Positions 1 to 4,885 of a stretch of DNA of 6,029 nt are shown here, piece by piece (the stretch's first letter is position 1; every line of letters begins with the position of its first letter). This stretch comes from Moraxellaceae bacterium. GTDB taxonomy: Bacteria; Pseudomonadota; Gammaproteobacteria; Pseudomonadales; Ketobacteraceae. Under the pieces are notes generated by a model. The model was not told the DNA's origin. It saw only the letters and a program-made list of their open reading frames with translations, and did not search any database. Location of the stretch: NCBI GenBank assembly GCA_002402125.1, contig NVVG01000046.1:7907-13935 (forward strand), given 5' to 3'. A program made the position numbers and the translations under genes.

Positions 1-795
1 CAGCGAGTTTACCTAACGGGTGAAGAAACCCGTATATATAATTTAGAAGGTGAACTTCAAGTTTCTTATGACGTGGACAGTAGCCGAGGGTATGATACCG
101 CAGATCATGCCATAGTGACTAAGAACGGTGATATAATCCAAGCTTCTATGTCAGTCATTGTGCGTCATGACGCTGAAGGTAATCTGCTTTGGTCTATAGC
201 TGCACCGGAAGATAGCATGTTTGCCGGCACATCACAGATTGACGAAGAAGAGAATGTCTATGTTTCCTATTTTCTCGCTGATGAACGCCGCCCAATGGAA
301 ATTCTTGACGCTCGTGTTTTGAAGGTTAATAGTAAAGGCGAACTGCAATGGTCATTGTTTATTAAAGACAAGCGTAAGATTACAGGCGGTATGAAGTATG
401 GAGCAATGCAAATCCACATTACTTCAACGGGGAATTTGACAAATGTTACTTCCGACCTAAACGATACTCTAATTACTCATATTGATAAGGACACGGGTAA
501 GGTGATTTGGGAAAAAACATACATCGATACTGGGGAATCTAAAAGTTCATATTTGGATAGTAATGACAATTTGTTTATGATCGTAAATCAAAATCAAATT
601 CGATTTAACGCTTATCAATTGGACAGTACTGGTGCAAAGGTAAAAATCCACGCAGCAAAAGCTAAAGGTACAGATGCTTCAATGTCGGTTATAGATCGAC
701 ATTTTTACGTTACCTCTACAGACTACGAATATGATAGAAATCAATCCGAGTATCAATATTCTTTCTATATCGGGATGTTTTCCACTGCAGAATAG
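1..795 (+). CDS. Beta-propeller (PQQ-like/WD-type repeat) protein, 5'-truncated by window edge
   Basis: Frame 1 is open from the first base to the TAG at 793-795, giving 264 residues; the true start lies left of the window. A GTG at 73 is possible, but the preceding 24 codons continue the same style of sequence, so I do not take it as the start. What is seen: repeated short blade-like units of the form 'D-x-x-G-x-x-x-W', namely HDAEGNLLWS (about residues 57-66), VNSKGELQWSL (about 108-118), DKDTGKVIWEK (about 162-172) and LDSTGAKV. These alternate with beta-rich runs typical of PQQ-dehydrogenase-like or BamB-like propellers. There is no cysteine and little hydrophobic sequence, which fits an extracytoplasmic soluble domain. 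No catalytic residues can be named, so function (scaffold, binding or sensing) is unknown. The next intact gene starts 251 bp downstream, so it appears to be the last gene of its unit. The fold call is fairly secure; the role is not. Confidence 0.7.
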   Translation, partial: QRVYLTGEETRIYNLEGELQVSYDVDSSRGYDTADHAIVTKNGDIIQASMSVIVRHDAEGNLLWSIAAPEDSMFAGTSQIDEEENVYVSYFLADERRPMEILDARVLKVNSKGELQWSLFIKDKRKITGGMKYGAMQIHITSTGNLTNVTSDLNDTLITHIDKDTGKVIWEKTYIDTGESKSSYLDSNDNLFMIVNQNQIRFNAYQLDSTGAKVKIHAAKAKGTDASMSVIDRHFYVTSTDYEYDRNQSEYQYSFYIGMFSTAE

Positions 796-858
796 CCATT
801 GGCTGGGAAGGTGTTTAATCACTCAGTATAATGATCGTACTTTAAAGGTTAGAGATGA

Positions 859-987
859 ATTCTAATCGGTTCAACTTTGGATGCTTTTAGCTTTCAGGCA
901 TTGGGATACTATCAGAAATTAGGCTATTCAATTGTAGGGACCGATCAGACAAAAGTACTTTTGTGTTTGATTCTATTCAGTAGATAG
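859..987 (+). pseudogene. C-terminal remnant of a GNAT N-acetyltransferase
   Basis: The frame is open from just after the TGA at 856-858 to the TAG at 985-987, with no start codon and no ribosome-binding site. Its translation contains STLDAFSFQALGYYQKLGYS, closely matching the end of GNAT-superfamily acetyltransferases (pattern L-x-T-x-SFQA-x-x-FY-x-KLGY), where this segment forms the last helix and strand beside the acetyl-CoA site. After the 'GY-SIVG' part the usual basic/aromatic tail is replaced by unrelated sequence. The N-terminal ~100 residues, including the R/Q-x-x-G-x-G/A acetyl-CoA loop, are absent in all frames between 796 and 858. I read it as a relic left by a deletion. Motif recognition is from family knowledge; a protein search of this 42-codon piece would settle it. 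Confidence 0.6.
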
Positions 988-996
988 GGCTATAGT
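967..996 (+). promoter_or_regulatory. Candidate sigma70-type promoter for the 189-aa gene
   Basis: TTGATT (967-972) and TATAGT (991-996) are separated by 18 bp and sit about 50 bp before the ATG at 1047. Both boxes match the consensus at 4-5 of 6 positions. It is the best pair I found in this gap, but AT-rich DNA produces such pairs by chance. Confidence 0.35.
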
Positions 997-1046
997 TCAC
1001 TAAGTTACTTTGTTGTATTCATTAATTATTCTAATAGGAATGTAAA

Positions 1047-1616
1047 ATGGCGATTACGAGTGTGGACTTTTCTGCGTTTGCTGATAAACACATCTACGAG
1101 GTTTCTGGCGCTCATGTCTCTTCAGATGTGATGAGCGCTGCGGTGCAGCGTTTGACCGGGCGTGCGACTCTTCGATTGGGGGTAAAAAAGAAAAACAAGC
1201 TAACAGGCCAATTCCATGCTGATGTTATCAGTGATAACCGAGCGACTTACCGCTCTGGCACCACCATTAACGGCATTATCGCACTGACAACAGGAGCGCT
1301 AGCTGCGTGGACAGGCGAAATCATCAAGCAAGCCAATGCCAATACGGACGATGAATTTATTTGCAGTTACGATATTTTGTCCGCTGCGGGCATTACCACG
1401 TCACTGAGCAATAAGAAGTCTTACGGGAGCAATCTGAATTTAACCGGTGGTTACGGTGTTAAGGCAGAAGTTTTGGTTAAAAAGTCTGGAACTATTGCCA
1501 CAGTTGTTCACCTACATGGCATGGACACGATCACCCAAGCTATTCCTTCAGTAGACCTTCAGAACCAGTCTGCGATATTGACCTCTACATTTCTTGAGGG
1601 TTTGGCCGCGCTCTAA
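1047..1616 (+). CDS. Hypothetical protein, 189 aa, no recognised family
   Basis: ATG at 1047 is preceded by AGGAA (1036-1040) with a 6-base spacer, so the start is well supported. The gene ends with TAA at 1614-1616. I do not recognise the protein. It has no signal peptide and one cysteine (in the segment EFICSYD). There is a basic patch (LGVKKKNKLTG, about residues 44-54), then a small-residue, mildly hydrophobic segment, GIIALTTGALAAW (about 76-88), too polar and short to be a confident membrane helix. The second half is rich in Thr, Ser, Gly and Val, suggesting beta structure. Base composition is visibly more G+C-rich than the flanks. Its 3' end coincides with the breakpoint of the truncated minus-strand MATE gene, so it may have arrived as a single-gene insertion. 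It could be a structural or binding protein; nothing supports an enzyme. Confidence 0.75.
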   Translation: MAITSVDFSAFADKHIYEVSGAHVSSDVMSAAVQRLTGRATLRLGVKKKNKLTGQFHADVISDNRATYRSGTTINGIIALTTGALAAWTGEIIKQANANTDDEFICSYDILSAAGITTSLSNKKSYGSNLNLTGGYGVKAEVLVKKSGTIATVVHLHGMDTITQAIPSVDLQNQSAILTSTFLEGLAAL

Positions 1617-1795
1617 CCCGAAAAAGCGGCTAGTTCGATATACCTTGGAGCAGCCAATTCTTGAGTCCCCAATTGGCCGACAAAATAGCTGTCAGTAAGT
1701 TGGAAAAGGAAGGTTATTAGCATTCCAAAAGCTGCCGGAGCTGCCATGGTGATTAACGCTGATTTGACTGGTTTTTGTAACATTGAGTCGTTCAT
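1613..1795 (-). pseudogene. MATE-family efflux transporter, N-terminal fragment
   Basis: Read on the minus strand from ATG at 1795. MATE transporters are ~450-residue, 12-helix Na+- or H+-driven exporters of drugs and organic cations. The first ~49 residues look like a MATE start: a short polar N-terminus (MNDSMLQKPV), then helix 1, with AAPAAFGMLITFLFQLTDSY followed by FVGQLGTQELAA. The D-S/T-x-F-VGQLG-x-x-ELAA pattern is typical of the helix 1-2 region. After ELAA (about position 1649) the sequence turns unrelated and stops at 1613-1615, leaving 60 of ~450 residues. The remainder is absent, since the DNA to the left is the 189-aa gene. There is no Shine-Dalgarno sequence before the ATG. Almost certainly non-functional; family call good, dead status very likely. 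Confidence 0.7.
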
Positions 1796-1812
1796 AGGTG
1801 TTATTGCTAATG

Positions 1813-2058
1813 TTACATACGGTTATAGTTTTTTAACGCTTCAATTAATTGCACTTTAATCTCTTCATTGCTAACGGCATTGAGCTCTACATCAAAATTG
1901 TCGTAGGAATTGGCGTTTATGTGGTCTATCCTAGCCGCAAACATATGTCGTCTAAGGTCAGGCATTTTTATTGATTTTGCGGTTGAAGAATTGGGGGACG
2001 ATTGAGAATCGTGAACATTCGAGTTCCCTAAAAGGAAGTATATTTTGAAAAAATACAA
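1813..2058 (-). CDS. Uncertain minus-strand ORF, 81 aa, unrecognised, possibly a gene fragment
   Basis: Open on the minus strand from a TTG at 2058 to the stop at 1813-1815. The only internal start worth noting is an ATG at 1965, which would give a ~50-residue product. Neither start has a ribosome-binding sequence. The C-terminal part (MFAARIDHINANSYDNFDVE, then SNEEIKVQLIEALKNYNRM) has the residue mix of real protein, with an amphipathic helix at the end. The N-terminal part does not. It lies 17 bp upstream of the MATE remnant on the same strand, so it may be the tail of a former neighbour. I do not recognise a family, and it may equally be a chance ORF. Confidence 0.25.
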   Translation of the reverse strand: MYFFKIYFLLGNSNVHDSQSSPNSSTAKSIKMPDLRRHMFAARIDHINANSYDNFDVELNAVSNEEIKVQLIEALKNYNRM

Positions 2059-2117
2059 TAGCCTTCAATTGTCAGAACGATAATGATTTGAAGATCTTTC
2101 TCATGATTTTTCCCTGA

Positions 2118-2152
2118 TACCCCCCTGATGTTAGCGCCAATAGGGGAGGGTA
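2118..2152. other. GC-rich imperfect hairpin at the edge of the PEP-CTERM remnant
   Basis: TACCCCCC (2118-2125) pairs with GGG-A-GGGTA (2144-2152) with one bulged A at 2147 and a ~17-base loop, possibly extended by a T-G wobble. No T-run follows on either strand that would make it a standard terminator. It ends two bases before the first homologous-looking codon of the PEP-CTERM relic, so it may mark a deletion junction. Confidence 0.35.
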
Positions 2153-2153
2153 G

Positions 2154-2438
2154 GGTTATCGTTATCCCGGCAGAGTGAGCAATTTAGATGGATTATTTAA
2201 TAGTGCCCAAGTTTTCGATGACTACGTTAATTCTAATAGAACTCTAATAGGAGGGGCGGTGATATTAGAAAGAGACTTTCCGGATTGGTTTCATCCTGAT
2301 GCGTATTGGGGTATTGCACTGGTCAGAGCCGCAACCGTCCCTGAGCCTGGAACACTAGGATTACTAATATTTGGAGCCGCAGGCCTGGCCTTTTCTCTTC
2401 GTGCTAAAACCGTATCTAATGGGCGGGAAACCACATGA
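2154..2438 (+). pseudogene. PEP-CTERM protein, C-terminal remnant
   Basis: Open from just after the TAG at 2151-2153 to the TGA at 2436-2438. A GTG at 2175 could serve as start but has no good ribosome-binding site. The C-terminus is a clear PEP-CTERM sorting signal: VPEP, then the hydrophobic run GTLGLLIFGAAGLAFSL, then basic residues (R76, K78, R84 counting from the GTG), with a tail a little longer than usual. Just before it, GIALVRA resembles the stretch preceding the signal in many PEP-CTERM proteins. The first codons read GYRYPGR, close to the 'GYR-Y/L-AT' motif in the middle of one secreted PEP-CTERM family (those carrying DTxTGLxWLDL). No signal peptide can be found, and an intact protein cannot be made, so exosortase processing would not occur. 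Sorting signal secure; wider family assignment is inference. Confidence 0.7.
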
Positions 2439-2512
2439 GCAATTCTGTTGCTTCTCGAATTCTCGACATCCTTCTGTACTATGGTCGGACAACTCACCTT
2501 CGATCAACTTAA
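2439..2512. other. Short stretch between PEP-CTERM remnant and IS66 end; no supported gene
   Basis: A 25-codon ORF begins with an ATG overlapping the PEP-CTERM stop (ATGA at 2435-2438) and ends with TAA at 2510-2512, in the same frame as the transposase remnant behind it. Its product matches nothing I know and has no ribosome-binding site. I treat it as junction DNA. Confidence 0.3.
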
Positions 2513-2680
2513 ATGGGTGACTGTGTCACACATTCACCATTCAAATCCCGGATGCAAAGATGGTTATTTACAGAGCAGCCTAAACTGGATAATGGGGATG
2601 TAGAGAGTTTGATGCCTTGGAATATCGATCCGTTAGCTATTAAGCCGAGCTAGCACATAGGGGGTTAACCGCACGCTTAC
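2513..2680 (+). mobile_element. IS66-family insertion sequence, 3' end only (transposase C-terminus plus right terminal repeat)
   Basis: The frame ending at TAG 2651-2653 encodes LFTEQPKL, then DVESLMPWNIDP. IS66-family transposases (TnpC, ~500 residues, DDE type) characteristically end with 'LFTELPKA...DIEALLPWN', so this is the extreme C-terminus. After the stop comes GGGGGTTAACCGCACGCTTAC, ending at 2680. IS66-family terminal repeats start with GTAAGCG, whose complement CGCTTAC is exactly what ends here. The two independent clues lie in the correct order and about the right distance apart. The catalytic domain, accessory TnpA/TnpB genes and left repeat are all missing, so the element is dead. 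IS66 elements make 8-bp target duplications; the right copy would be AGACGAAC (2681-2688), but I find no left partner, consistent with a deletion. The left boundary is approximate. Confidence 0.6.
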
Positions 2681-2845
2681 AGACGAACTGTATCACCGAT
2701 CATTTCTCCAACAAGTTGATCGCCATTTTTACTAAGGTAATACAATAATCACAGTGAAGTAGCTATTTTTATTCTACTCAAGCATGAGACTAGTAGATGC
2801 TAGCGTAGTCCTAACAATACACTTTCGATTATGTTAATCTCCTGG
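2681..2845. other. Non-coding stretch between the IS66 end and the PEP-CTERM leader
   Basis: No supported ORF. The first ~50 bases could encode DELYHRSFLQQVDRHFY before a stop, conceivably the tail of a gene once hit by the IS element, but this is too short to judge. I find no convincing -35/-10 pair and no sigma54 -24/-12 element, so the promoter of the downstream PEP-CTERM gene remains unidentified, though it should lie here. Confidence 0.4.
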
Positions 2846-2886
2846 TTTGGGCACCTTACAAAGCATTACCATGTAAACGGCCCAAA
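2846..2886 (+). promoter_or_regulatory. Two-tier stem-loop in the leader of the PEP-CTERM gene
   Basis: TTTGGGC (2846-2852) pairs perfectly with GCCCAAA (2880-2886), and inside it TTACA (2856-2860) pairs with TGTAA (2872-2876). A symmetric 3x3 internal loop separates the two stems, and the terminal loop is 11 bases. The structure ends 24 bases before the Shine-Dalgarno sequence and is followed by an A-run rather than a T-run on the coding strand, so it is not a terminator for upstream transcripts. It could be a DNA operator, an mRNA-stabilising 5' structure or a regulator-binding leader. Seen in sequence; role unknown. Confidence 0.45.
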
Positions 2887-2922
2887 AAATTGAACTAAAA
2901 ACAAACTACCAGGAGGAAAATC

Positions 2923-3573
2923 ATGAGAATATCAGTTAAAAAACTCGCGGCACTTGCTTTTGCAAGCATGGCTGTAGCCAGTGCAAACGCTACTATTATT
3001 GACGGTAGAGTAACTGCCGGAGTCGGTTCCTTTGTTGAACTCTCGGTTCCTTTCAGCGAATCAGATCCTGATAACACCGTCGGTAATAACACTTTTCAAG
3101 ACAATAACTTGTACGCTTTCAACGAAGGTCAAAACATTCTTTTGAATAATGATCTAGCGGCTGACGATGTAGGCGGCGGCGCAGCTGGCACACTGTTAGC
3201 AGGTACTGTTGTTGCAAGTCACTATGTTTTCTTTGACCCCAGAGCCAGTAGGAGCCAAGAGGGGTGGGTAAGTTTTGATTCTAATATTCTTGCCATAATG
3301 ACAAAAACAGGCACCATGGCCGCCAGTGATTTCCTATTAAATAACAATGTTGATTATCAAAATCCTAACGCACGTGGCCTGGAGAGTGGCGACTCAGCCT
3401 GGTTCAGCGGTTCAACTGTTTATGTTGACTGGAAAGCGAGCACACCAGGAGATTATATTCGTATTTTAACTGCATACTCTCCAAGTGCACCTATCCCTGA
3501 GCCCAGTTCTTTATTACTGATTGGTATAGGTCTAGCGGGTTTAGGTTTTTCTAGAAAAAAGAAAGGCGCATAA
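2923..3573 (+). CDS. PEP-CTERM sorting-domain secreted protein, 216 aa
   Basis: ATG at 2923 follows AGGAGG (2911-2916) at ideal spacing, so the start is secure. Residues 1-23 form a Sec signal peptide: basic MRISVKK, hydrophobic core, and ANA at 21-23 before the likely cleavage site. The mature part is Asn-, Asp- and Ser-rich with low charge and no cysteine, as is common for surface or matrix proteins. It ends with a textbook PEP-CTERM signal: PIPEP (190-194), a hydrophobic helix (about 196-209), then RKKKGA. In known systems an exosortase (EpsH/XrtA type) in the inner membrane recognises this signal, cleaves it and passes the protein outward, usually with exopolysaccharide or biofilm matrix. 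No exosortase or PrsK/PrsR genes are in the window. The central domain is not one I recognise. A leader hairpin and a strong terminator bracket it, so it is a single-gene transcription unit. Confidence 0.93.
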   Translation: MRISVKKLAALAFASMAVASANATIIDGRVTAGVGSFVELSVPFSESDPDNTVGNNTFQDNNLYAFNEGQNILLNNDLAADDVGGGAAGTLLAGTVVASHYVFFDPRASRSQEGWVSFDSNILAIMTKTGTMAASDFLLNNNVDYQNPNARGLESGDSAWFSGSTVYVDWKASTPGDYIRILTAYSPSAPIPEPSSLLLIGIGLAGLGFSRKKKGA

Positions 3574-3601
3574 GTAATCACTGATTATTTTTGTGAGTTT
3601 T

Positions 3602-3632
3602 AAAAAGCCGCATCATACGATGCGGCTTTTTT
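3602..3632 (+). terminator. Intrinsic (Rho-independent) terminator of the PEP-CTERM gene
   Basis: Perfect 8-bp GC-rich stem GCCGCATC (3607-3614) / GATGCGGC (3619-3626) with loop ATAC, extended by A-run/T-run pairing and followed by T6 (3627-3632). It starts about 30 bases after the stop codon. The A-run on the 5' side means it could also work on the minus strand. Confidence 0.93.
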
Positions 3633-3710
3633 GTTTCAAAGGGGGCGCAATAAAAGCACAATACTCGACAATAAAGCCCCTTGTTTGATAATAGCTCTAA
3701 ACGAGACCCA

Positions 3711-3724
3711 ATGACTATAATGTG
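3711..3724 (+). repeat. 14-bp direct repeat containing TATAAT, copy 1
   Basis: ATGACTATAATGTG, identical to 4481-4494. It contains a consensus -10 hexamer (TATAAT, 3716-3721), 67 bp before the ATG of the leader ORF at 3788 and 121 bp before the methyltransferase ATG. No good -35 box is seen at 16-18 bp, so promoter function is a guess. Confidence 0.5.
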
Positions 3725-3787
3725 GAAACAGTCGTCTTATTAGAGGGAGTGTATCTAAGCTATACTCTGACAAGGAATTTGAAATAG

Positions 3788-3841
3788 ATGAAAAAACTGT
3801 GTGCCTCAATAAAGCGGTATCTACTTATGAGTTTTTACTAG
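3788..3841 (+). CDS. Possible 17-codon leader peptide, or original N-terminus cut by an amber codon
   Basis: ATG at 3788 has a plausible Shine-Dalgarno sequence, AAGGA (3772-3776), 11 bases upstream. It encodes MKKLCASIKRYLLMSFY and stops at TAG 3839-3841, immediately followed in the same frame by the methyltransferase ATG at 3842. The main gene has no Shine-Dalgarno sequence of its own, so this ORF would bring in the ribosome for re-initiation. Alternatively the ancestral protein began at 3788 and the TAG is a nonsense mutation. Confidence 0.35.
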   Translation: MKKLCASIKRYLLMSFY

Positions 3842-4375
3842 ATGGTATTTGAAATATTCTTGCTAATTGCTGTTGTATTTATTGCTTTGTCGATCGTATA
3901 TAGTACTGTGAGGTTGGGTATACCGCCAATGCCAAGCTCAACAATAGCTTATCAGGCAATGGCAAAACTTATCGATGAGACTGGCACAGGGACCATAATT
4001 GATTTGGGCAGTGGCTGGGGTAACTTTGTTATACCTATAGCTAAGAGATATCCACACAGACAAATAGTAGGTTATGAATTGTCCTTGCTACCCTGGATGG
4101 CTTCTACGCTAATTAAACATACCTTGCGCTTAAAAAACCTGACCTTGTACCGACAGGACTTTTTAAACGCAAATCTATCAACTGCGTCAGTGTTAGTTTG
4201 CTATTTGTCACCGGATGTTATGGATAAGATTAAAAATAAATTGTTGCTGGAGAAACCTGGAGTAGAGTTTTTGATAAGTAATAACTTCTCTATATCTTCG
4301 TGGAAGTTCGATAAAATAATACAACTAAATGATTTTTTCAGGTCCCCAGTCTTTTTATACAAACTAGATTTGTGA
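3842..4375 (+). CDS. Membrane-anchored class I SAM-dependent methyltransferase, FAM173/ATPSCKMT-like, 177 aa
   Basis: ATG at 3842 directly follows an in-frame TAG. Residues 3-20 form one hydrophobic membrane helix. Next comes a PPMPSS segment, like the proline-rich 'TP' entry seen before the catalytic fold in this family, and then the Rossmann core. Motif I is IIDLGSGWGN (52-61), the SAM glycine loop; motif II is VGYEL (76-80), with E79 expected to bind the SAM ribose. QDF (about 104-106) and LVCYLSPDVM come at the motif III/IV position. This arrangement (single N-terminal helix, DLGSG-x-G, GYE-L, about 180 residues) matches the small FAM173-like methyltransferases, whose eukaryotic members methylate lysine of ATP-synthase subunit c and the ADP/ATP translocator. 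The bacterial substrate is unknown. The glycine loop and acidic residue are intact, so it should be active. No neighbour suggests a pathway. There is no terminator directly after it. Confidence 0.82.
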   Translation: MVFEIFLLIAVVFIALSIVYSTVRLGIPPMPSSTIAYQAMAKLIDETGTGTIIDLGSGWGNFVIPIAKRYPHRQIVGYELSLLPWMASTLIKHTLRLKNLTLYRQDFLNANLSTASVLVCYLSPDVMDKIKNKLLLEKPGVEFLISNNFSISSWKFDKIIQLNDFFRSPVFLYKLDL

Positions 4376-4438
4376 AAAGGGCAGTAGTGGCATAATGATT
4401 CTGGCCAATTATCTAGAAGGAATAGCCTTTCACAAATG

Positions 4439-4455
4439 ACAGCTTTTGCTGTTTT
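4439..4455 (+). terminator. Weak terminator-like hairpin after the methyltransferase gene
   Basis: ACAGC-TTTT-GCTGT followed by a short T run. The stem is only 5 bp and modestly GC-rich, about 65 bp past the stop codon. Listed only as a candidate because nothing better is seen in this gap. Confidence 0.25.
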
Positions 4456-4480
4456 GGTTGCTCAGCTTAGAAGATGGGAT

Positions 4481-4494
4481 ATGACTATAATGTG
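4481..4494 (+). repeat. 14-bp direct repeat containing TATAAT, copy 2
   Basis: Identical to 3711-3724. The TATAAT at 4486-4491 lies 140 bp before the lipoprotein ATG at 4631. The flanks of the two copies are not otherwise similar, apart from a few A residues after the repeat. Confidence 0.5.
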
Positions 4495-4630
4495 AAAGAT
4501 TCTGACCGAAAAACGTACAGGCAGGATTTAGGTTAATAGGAACCTCTGGTACACTGGCCTATCAATTTATTTGAAAACGACGCAAAATCCACGCGTCTCA
4601 ATCAAGTGTCATGCATCAGTAAAAATCATC

Positions 4631-4885
4631 ATGAAGTTTCTCTCACATTGCTCAAGAAAGGTATTAAATATCAAAACACCTATTTGGTATCTGGTTTTAT
4701 TCGGAGCTACTTTCTCCATAATCAGTGGTTGTGGAGGTTCTGGTGGCAGCTCAGATAATGACTCTGATACCACCGTGACAATTGAGGAACGGCTACATAC
4801 GGCTCTTGATGTAGCAAATACTGATACGGCTTTACGTTAATCGTTGAATCCAATGACGGCACTCAATTCATTCATGAGGTAAACT
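4631..4885 (+). pseudogene. Lipoprotein gene, truncated by probable frameshift; possibly a serine-hydrolase/beta-lactamase-like protein
   Basis: ATG at 4631 opens a lipoprotein signal: positively charged n-region, hydrophobic core WYLVLFGATFSI (19-30) and lipobox I-S-G-C with Cys34 as the lipidation site. A flexible GGSGGSSDNDSD linker follows, typical of outer-membrane lipoproteins. In-frame TTG at 4571 is a poorer start, since it would put a long polar segment before the signal. Neither has a Shine-Dalgarno sequence. The frame ends at TAA 4838-4840 after EERLHTALDVANTDTALR, only 69 residues. The overlapping frame 1 from about 4825 reads YGFTLIVESNDGTQFIHEV. Joined to ANTDT this gives a sequence resembling the start of class C beta-lactamase-fold hydrolases ('aLd-x-a...V-x-x-x-DG-x-x'). 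I infer a one-base loss near 4820-4830 followed by loss of the catalytic domain, because the zinc-ribbon gene starts at 4886. Lipoprotein signal secure; hydrolase identity tentative. Confidence 0.5.

Noticed and set aside
2291..2497. 68-aa minus-strand ORF
   Set aside because: It is the antisense of the PEP-CTERM remnant and has no start signals or recognisable protein character.
2481..2603. 40-aa plus-strand ORF starting at ATG 2481
   Set aside because: No ribosome-binding site and no recognised family. It overlaps the IS66 remnant, whose own frame carries the recognisable motif.
2844..2864. Possible sigma54 promoter (GGGCAC...GC) before the PEP-CTERM gene
   Set aside because: The GG-GC spacing is 11-12 instead of 10, the TTGC box is not present, and the bases are better explained by the stem-loop.
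2895..3092. 65-aa minus-strand ORF with hydrophobic ends
   Set aside because: It is antisense to the signal peptide region of the intact PEP-CTERM gene, whose hydrophobic codons explain its composition.
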